Origin: Candidatus Bathyarchaeota archaeon BA1
GTDB taxonomy: Archaea > Thermoproteota > Bathyarchaeia > Bathyarchaeales > Bathyarchaeaceae
DNA length: 64,000 nt
NCBI GenBank assembly: GCA_001399805.1
Contig: LIHJ01000089.1
Location: 1,641 to 65,640 of the forward strand
Reading direction: 5' to 3'
Numbering within the stretch: position 1 is the first letter of the stretch; each line of letters begins with the position of its first letter. A program made the translations under genes and the position numbers. Below are positions 59,582-64,000 of this stretch, one piece after another. Below the pieces are notes generated by a model that was not told the DNA's origin, did not search any database, and saw only the letters and a program-made list of their open reading frames with translations.

Positions 59582-62500
59582 ATGGAAAGATATACATTGA
59601 TCATCACCGAGAAGCCGGATGCGGCTCAGCGGATCGCGGAAGCCCTTGATAATGAGGGAGAGCCCAAAAGGGTTGAGGAGATGGGCGTTCCCTATTTCCT
59701 CGCCAACCGAGACAGAAAACTCGTGGTGGTCCCAGCCCTCGGACATCTATACACCGTAGTTCATGAGGTTGGAGGAAGAAACCACTATCCGGTCTTCAAC
59801 TTCAAGTGGGCACCCAGATATGTGGCAGAGAAAGGCGCCAAACAAATCAAAACATGGATTGAAGTTATCTCGAAACTAGCAAAAAACGCAGACGCCTACA
59901 TAGATGCATGCGTAAGCCCTGATACCATTATCCTTACTGAAGATAGTGAAACTCTAACAATAGCTGATTTAGAAAAATGTTGGCAACATCATAGGGTTTT
60001 GGGATTTTATGAAAAAACTAAGTCCTTGTCTGATTTTGACATTGAACGTTACATGAAATTGAATCCTAAGAAGATTGGGAGACACGTGTTTAAGTTAACC
60101 GCTGAAAGCGGGCGCCATATATGCGCCACGGACGATCATCGATTTTACACTCCTAGGGGCTGGGTCCCTCTAAACCAATTAAAATCTAATGACAGGGTCG
60201 CTGTGTACCCTCTTCGCGAACTAACTCCACTAGCTTATCAAGAACAAACTTTGATAACGGAGGAAGATATTTGGACCATTCTCAATAATTTATTGTCAGA
60301 GCGAAGTAAGAGACCGCATAGCAGATACCGCTATAATCGCCAACAATATTTTGAAGTAATGAAATTAGGGAAAGGAGGGTTAACATACAGAAAAATCTCA
60401 GAAGAAACTGGGCTGCCCTTAAGAACTGTGAGACGCTGGCTTGGCGAGAGAAAAGTACCATATACGGTAAAAAATCCGAGTATCGAAAAACTCAAAAAAA
60501 TGGGGTTGCTTCCCCTCACTACGAAACATGAAAAAATCGACGCGATTATGAGGTTGCTAGGAGGTGTTTTTGGAGATGGTTGTCTTTACGCCCTTAAGAA
60601 AAAGTGGTATGCCAAAGGCGCTGTTTTCATGTGCGAAATATCAGGTGGAGTAGAGGAAGTTGAAAGTGATCTCAGATCTCTTGGCTTTAACTTTATCAGA
60701 GAAGGCAGAGAACGGATTGGTTTTATTAATGGGAGGAGATTTCGGCAAAAATGTAAAATGGTTATGTGTAATTCTTTATCGTTGTGGTTATTACTTTATG
60801 CTCTAGGGGCGCCATCGGGAGTAAAAACAGACATCACTTATGAAATTCCAAGATGGTTGCTCGCTGCTCCACCAAGATTGCAACGAGAGTTCTTATCAAC
60901 AATGTTAGGTGGGGATCTAGTGATGCCTCGTGTATCAGATGTGTCTCCAAAATCGTTTAGTATGCCAGATATCCGCTTTAACAAGTTAGAATCACTGGTA
61001 CATAATGGTAGAAAGTTAGCAGACCAGATCGCCACTTTGTTAGGTAATCTTGGAGTTACCGTTTCATCTATATCAATAAAACCCGCGGGAGTACGACGTA
61101 AAGATGGTGCCAAAACTGTATGTATACGTCTTATGATATCTAATTCAAGAAAGAATCTACATAATCTCTTTCATAAGGTTGGAATCAAATACTGCACTGG
61201 AAAGAAGAACCTTGGGCTGCTGATTGCTGAATATCAAAAACTCAAGCTGAATCAACCAATAGGAAAAATCCCCACATTTAAGAAATGGGTAAGAAATGCA
61301 ACGTTTAGATTAGGAAATAGTGGTCTCGTATGGGAAAGAGTTCAGTCTATAGTCTCCGTTCAATGTAGTGATGTGCGAGACATTACTGTTTCAAAGGTCC
61401 ACAATTTTATCGCAAATGGATTTTTAACGCATAACTGCGACTATGACCTTGAGGGCAGCCTCATTGGTTACTGCATACTGAAGTACACATGTGAGAATAA
61501 AGAGGGTATAGCAAAACGCATGAAGTTCTCCACTTTAACGAAGGGTGAGCTGGAGAAAGCCTACGGGGAGCCCCTCCCCCAACTTGACTTCGCCATGATA
61601 GAGGCTGGGAGGACCAGGCATGAGATGGATTGGCTATACGGCGTGAACCTTTCACGTGCATTGACACTGGCGGCTGGTCACTGGAGTGGAAGATACACAA
61701 CCCTAAGCACCGGGAGAGTTCAGGGCCCAACGCTGCGGCTTCTGGTTGGTAGAGAGAGGGAGATACGTTCCTTCGTGCCTACGCCATACTGGGTCATATT
61801 GGCTGAGTTTCAGATAGGGGGTACTGTGTATGATGCAAAGTATGAAATGGGGGTGATCGAGAAGAGGGCGGAGGCGGACGCCATTGTAGGGGCTTGCGTG
61901 GGGAAGGATGGTGTAATCGAAAGTATTGAGGTGAAGAGGTTTGAGCAGGCGCCTCCGATCCCCTTTGATTTAGGAGCTTTACAAACTGAGGCATATGGGT
62001 TATTTGGGTACACCCCCAGGCGCACCGCAGACATCGCCGAGCGCCTATACCTCGGGGCCCTGATCTCCTACCCAAGAACTAGTGTGGATTATGATGAGAA
62101 TATATTTATCATCGACGAGTATGGAGAAACCCACATTGTTAAAATTGGTAATTTTGTTGATTCTTTGCTTCAACGTTCGTTGGATGTACAAGTTCATGGT
62201 GAACATGAAATACTTCCCCTAAAGTGGCAATTCAAAACTTTTGTTGTCGATCCCCATACATTCAAAGTTGTAGTGAAGCCAATAAGTGCTGTAATTCGTC
62301 ATCCAGTTATGTATGATCTCTATGAAGTAAGGACCAGGGGTGGCCGCGCTGTTAGAGTAACTGCTGATCATAGTCTATTTACATGGCACAATGGAAATTT
62401 GATTCCAATACCCACAAAGAATTTGAAAGTAGGGGATTACATTATAGTAATAAAAAACGTCCAATTTAACCAATCTTTAAGCTCAATTAGTCTCATTGAT

Positions 62501-64000
62501 GAAATAATTAAGCAAGGTATTGAAAATCACTTTACGTTGGTTAACTGGAAAAATAATAAGCAACTCCTCCAAAAGTCATACCAAAAAGGGCTAATTGAAG
62601 GTGCTAATTATCGCTTTAGAAACGCTATCCCGCTAAATATCGCTCTGAAGCTTGTAGGCGCAGAAGACATTAACGCACCTAGACTACGTATTAGAGCGAG
62701 AAGTGGCAAGAACGAAATAACATTGCCATTAATAATGCAAATGACGCCGGAGATTGCTAGACTCTTAGGTTACTTTACATCAGAGGGATGTTCATGGTAC
62801 AAACAAGGGAACAAAAGTTGTTATGAGGTCGCTTTAAGACAATATAACTTTATCATTTTGAAGGATATGGAAAAATCGGCGCTTGCGGTATTTGGCGATG
62901 ATATAAAAATTGACTCGTCATGCACGAAAATTAGAGTTTATGGAAAAACGCCATTGAAAATTTTGCAGATCTTCAACTTAGGTGAAGATGCTATGAGCAA
63001 ACGTGTTCCAGAAGTAATCCTCTCAGCTCCGCCAAACATTATAGCCGAGTATTTGAAAGCATATTTTGCAGGCGATGGCACAGTCAGTAAAGACACCGTG
63101 GAAGCCCGTACTGTAAGCCGTGAGCTGGCAAATGGAATCGTGTTTTTACTACTGCACCTCGGCATATTTGCTACCCTCGAAAGATGCTCTCCATCAAAAG
63201 TAAGGCAACAATGGCATTATCGCATTGTAATAAGTGGAACCCATAATCTGGCACGTTTTTATAATTTCGTTGGGGTAATAAAGGAAAGCCATAAGGCAAA
63301 GCTTGAACAAAAAACTCAAAAGATAAATCTTGTCTATCCAACCCGTATTAACAGCATTCCTAAGTCAGCTTTAACAGACTGGTCACAATTATATAATCCA
63401 AAAACTACCATCCATAAAACGAAACACATCAACTTATTTCAACTTCAGAAAATTGAAGACAAAATAAAGGTCCTGGAAAATCTGCTAACTCCACCGCAAT
63501 GGCGTACACGATTGAAAATGATCCTTGAACGTACAAGCCTTGTTTTAAAAGATGCAAAATCTCTTCTTCAAAGCGACATTGGACTGTCAGAAATTGTTTC
63601 CATAGAAAGAGTTCAATCAACAAGGAGTTATGTTTACGATATATCAGTGGATGGATACGAGAACTTTTTAGGGGGCTTAGGATGCGTACTTTTGCATAAC
63701 AGTAGCCAAAAACTGCCGCCAGTAATCAACTACCGAGCAATACTTCACGCGTTAGGTCGGGAAACCATGTATAAAGACATGGCTTCGGATCTTCTTGCAA
63801 GGGAGGAATTGAAACCACACGAGGGGAAACGGGAAGATCCTGCGCATCCCGCGATCTATCCGACGGGCAACTTGCCGGAAAGAGCGTTAAACGACCCTGA
63901 AAAGAGGGTATGGGATCTGATTGTTAGGCGCTTCATGGCAGTTTTCGGCGAACCAGCGATTAAGCAGGGCGTAAGGGTTTTCATAGCGATAAACGGACAT
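59582..64000 (+). CDS. topA: DNA topoisomerase type IA with two inteins, cut by the window end
   Basis: The frame opens at ATG 59582 (ggaggag upstream) and is still open at 64000. The N-extein is a Toprim domain: YTLIITEKPDAAQRIAEALD, LVVVPALGHLYTVVHEVGG, ADAYIDA. Intein 1 (59909-61435) interrupts it, and CDYDLEGSLIGYCILKYTC then completes the acidic DxDxE site. The middle region runs through LSTGRVQGPTLRLLVGRE to LISYPRT, where intein 2 (62081-63700) enters beside the active-site Tyr; SSQKLPPVINYRAILHAL then resumes. Type IA enzymes relax or decatenate DNA through a 5'-phosphotyrosine. Both inteins must splice for activity. Confidence 0.95.
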   Translation, partial: MERYTLIITEKPDAAQRIAEALDNEGEPKRVEEMGVPYFLANRDRKLVVVPALGHLYTVVHEVGGRNHYPVFNFKWAPRYVAEKGAKQIKTWIEVISKLAKNADAYIDACVSPDTIILTEDSETLTIADLEKCWQHHRVLGFYEKTKSLSDFDIERYMKLNPKKIGRHVFKLTAESGRHICATDDHRFYTPRGWVPLNQLKSNDRVAVYPLRELTPLAYQEQTLITEEDIWTILNNLLSERSKRPHSRYRYNRQQYFEVMKLGKGGLTYRKISEETGLPLRTVRRWLGERKVPYTVKNPSIEKLKKMGLLPLTTKHEKIDAIMRLLGGVFGDGCLYALKKKWYAKGAVFMCEISGGVEEVESDLRSLGFNFIREGRERIGFINGRRFRQKCKMVMCNSLSLWLLLYALGAPSGVKTDITYEIPRWLLAAPPRLQREFLSTMLGGDLVMPRVSDVSPKSFSMPDIRFNKLESLVHNGRKLADQIATLLGNLGVTVSSISIKPAGVRRKDGAKTVCIRLMISNSRKNLHNLFHKVGIKYCTGKKNLGLLIAEYQKLKLNQPIGKIPTFKKWVRNATFRLGNSGLVWERVQSIVSVQCSDVRDITVSKVHNFIANGFLTHNCDYDLEGSLIGYCILKYTCENKEGIAKRMKFSTLTKGELEKAYGEPLPQLDFAMIEAGRTRHEMDWLYGVNLSRALTLAAGHWSGRYTTLSTGRVQGPTLRLLVGREREIRSFVPTPYWVILAEFQIGGTVYDAKYEMGVIEKRAEADAIVGACVGKDGVIESIEVKRFEQAPPIPFDLGALQTEAYGLFGYTPRRTADIAERLYLGALISYPRTSVDYDENIFIIDEYGETHIVKIGNFVDSLLQRSLDVQVHGEHEILPLKWQFKTFVVDPHTFKVVVKPISAVIRHPVMYDLYEVRTRGGRAVRVTADHSLFTWHNGNLIPIPTKNLKVGDYIIVIKNVQFNQSLSSISLIDEIIKQGIENHFTLVNWKNNKQLLQKSYQKGLIEGANYRFRNAIPLNIALKLVGAEDINAPRLRIRARSGKNEITLPLIMQMTPEIARLLGYFTSEGCSWYKQGNKSCYEVALRQYNFIILKDMEKSALAVFGDDIKIDSSCTKIRVYGKTPLKILQIFNLGEDAMSKRVPEVILSAPPNIIAEYLKAYFAGDGTVSKDTVEARTVSRELANGIVFLLLHLGIFATLERCSPSKVRQQWHYRIVISGTHNLARFYNFVGVIKESHKAKLEQKTQKINLVYPTRINSIPKSALTDWSQLYNPKTTIHKTKHINLFQLQKIEDKIKVLENLLTPPQWRTRLKMILERTSLVLKDAKSLLQSDIGLSEIVSIERVQSTRSYVYDISVDGYENFLGGLGCVLLHNSSQKLPPVINYRAILHALGRETMYKDMASDLLAREELKPHEGKREDPAHPAIYPTGNLPERALNDPEKRVWDLIVRRFMAVFGEPAIKQGVRVFIAINGH
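59909..61435 (+). mobile_element. intein 1 in topoisomerase IA (Cys1)
   Basis: 509 residues. It starts CVSPDTIILTEDSE after YIDA and ends VHNFIANGFLTHN before Cys+1 (CDYDLEG). A block B-like motif is ICATDDHRFYTPRGW. The endonuclease region has LLGGVFGDGCLY and a second, weaker FLSTMLGGDLVM. It splits the Toprim metal-binding motif DACDYD. The frame is continuous and the ends are intact, so it should splice. Confidence 0.93.
62081..63700 (+). mobile_element. intein 2 in topoisomerase IA (Ser1)
   Basis: 540 residues. It starts SVDYDENIFIIDEY right after YPRT and ends YENFLGGLGCVLLHN before Ser+1 (SSQKLPP). Block B is RVTADHSLFTWHNG. Two LAGLIDADG motifs, LLGYFTSEGCSW and YLKAYFAGDGTVS, keep their acidic residues. 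It resembles the HflX intein (Ser1, TSEG and AGDG/SGDA motifs, LLHN end). It sits one residue past the arginine-threonine of the catalytic YPRTS motif. Confidence 0.93.

Overview
The window is archaeal chromosome, most likely from the Thermoproteota/TACK group and plausibly a Bathyarchaeia-type lineage. That placement is inferred from gene content, not from a marker tree. The evidence is TFE, aMBF1, NAC, TFS, Rpo11, an L44e-S27e-aIF2alpha-Nop10-PAC2 operon, a PCNA-PriL-PriS-GINS operon, AglB, Alba, Dph2, Csl4, intron-containing tRNA genes, TATA-type promoters and frequent GTG/TTG starts.

Layout. 1-3.8 kb is an accessory stretch: tRNA-Arg(CCT), a UPF0175/DUF3368 toxin-antitoxin-like pair, decayed small ORFs, and two tRNA genes with unusual interruptions (Ser-GCT in the T loop, Val-TAC between the D stem and anticodon stem). 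4-13.8 kb holds TFE-HD-DUF2110, a TnpB element beside trm56, aMBF1-HflX with an intein in the HflX P-loop, PUA-NAC, and divergent pyrI/pyrB. 13.9-20.3 kb is an anaerobic ribonucleotide reductase cluster: an intein-bearing NrdD, a glutaredoxin, and an HTH-ATP-cone-NrdD paralogue that appears to lack the radical glycine. 20.4-26.8 kb has tRNA-Pro(CGG) with a standard intron, a flavoprotein, a broken CaiB/BaiF gene, and a thymidylate kinase gene split by an insert carrying a second, intact thymidylate kinase. 26.8-34.9 kb includes both halves of an AcnX-type enzyme (candidate phosphomevalonate dehydratase) and a UbiD-type decarboxylase (candidate anhydromevalonate phosphate decarboxylase), which together suggest the archaeal mevalonate route. 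Between them lies a proteasome alpha subunit with an N-terminal ribbon-helix-helix domain. 34.9-47.9 kb is repair, RNA and translation housekeeping (Nth, XPD-like helicase, Clp1-type kinase, RadB, L10e, PpsA, Dph2, METTL5-like, Csl4, Rpo11, TRAM, Alba). 48.2-56 kb is the core replication and translation block. 56-59.4 kb has AglB and truncated glycine-cleavage genes. The window ends inside a type IA topoisomerase gene carrying two inteins.

Main themes. Four LAGLIDADG-type inteins sit in three nucleic-acid or nucleotide enzymes, each at an active-site or otherwise conserved motif. At least eight gene remnants (RHH-DUF5678, HEPN, CaiB, tmk, radical SAM, threonine aldolase, VOC, GcvT/GcvH) show continuing decay between intact operons. 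The strongest candidates for undescribed biology are the RHH-proteasome alpha fusion (31485-32324), the glycine-less HTH/ATP-cone NrdD paralogue (18005-20311), the tRNA T-loop intron (3433-3549) and the nested thymidylate kinases (24468-26773).
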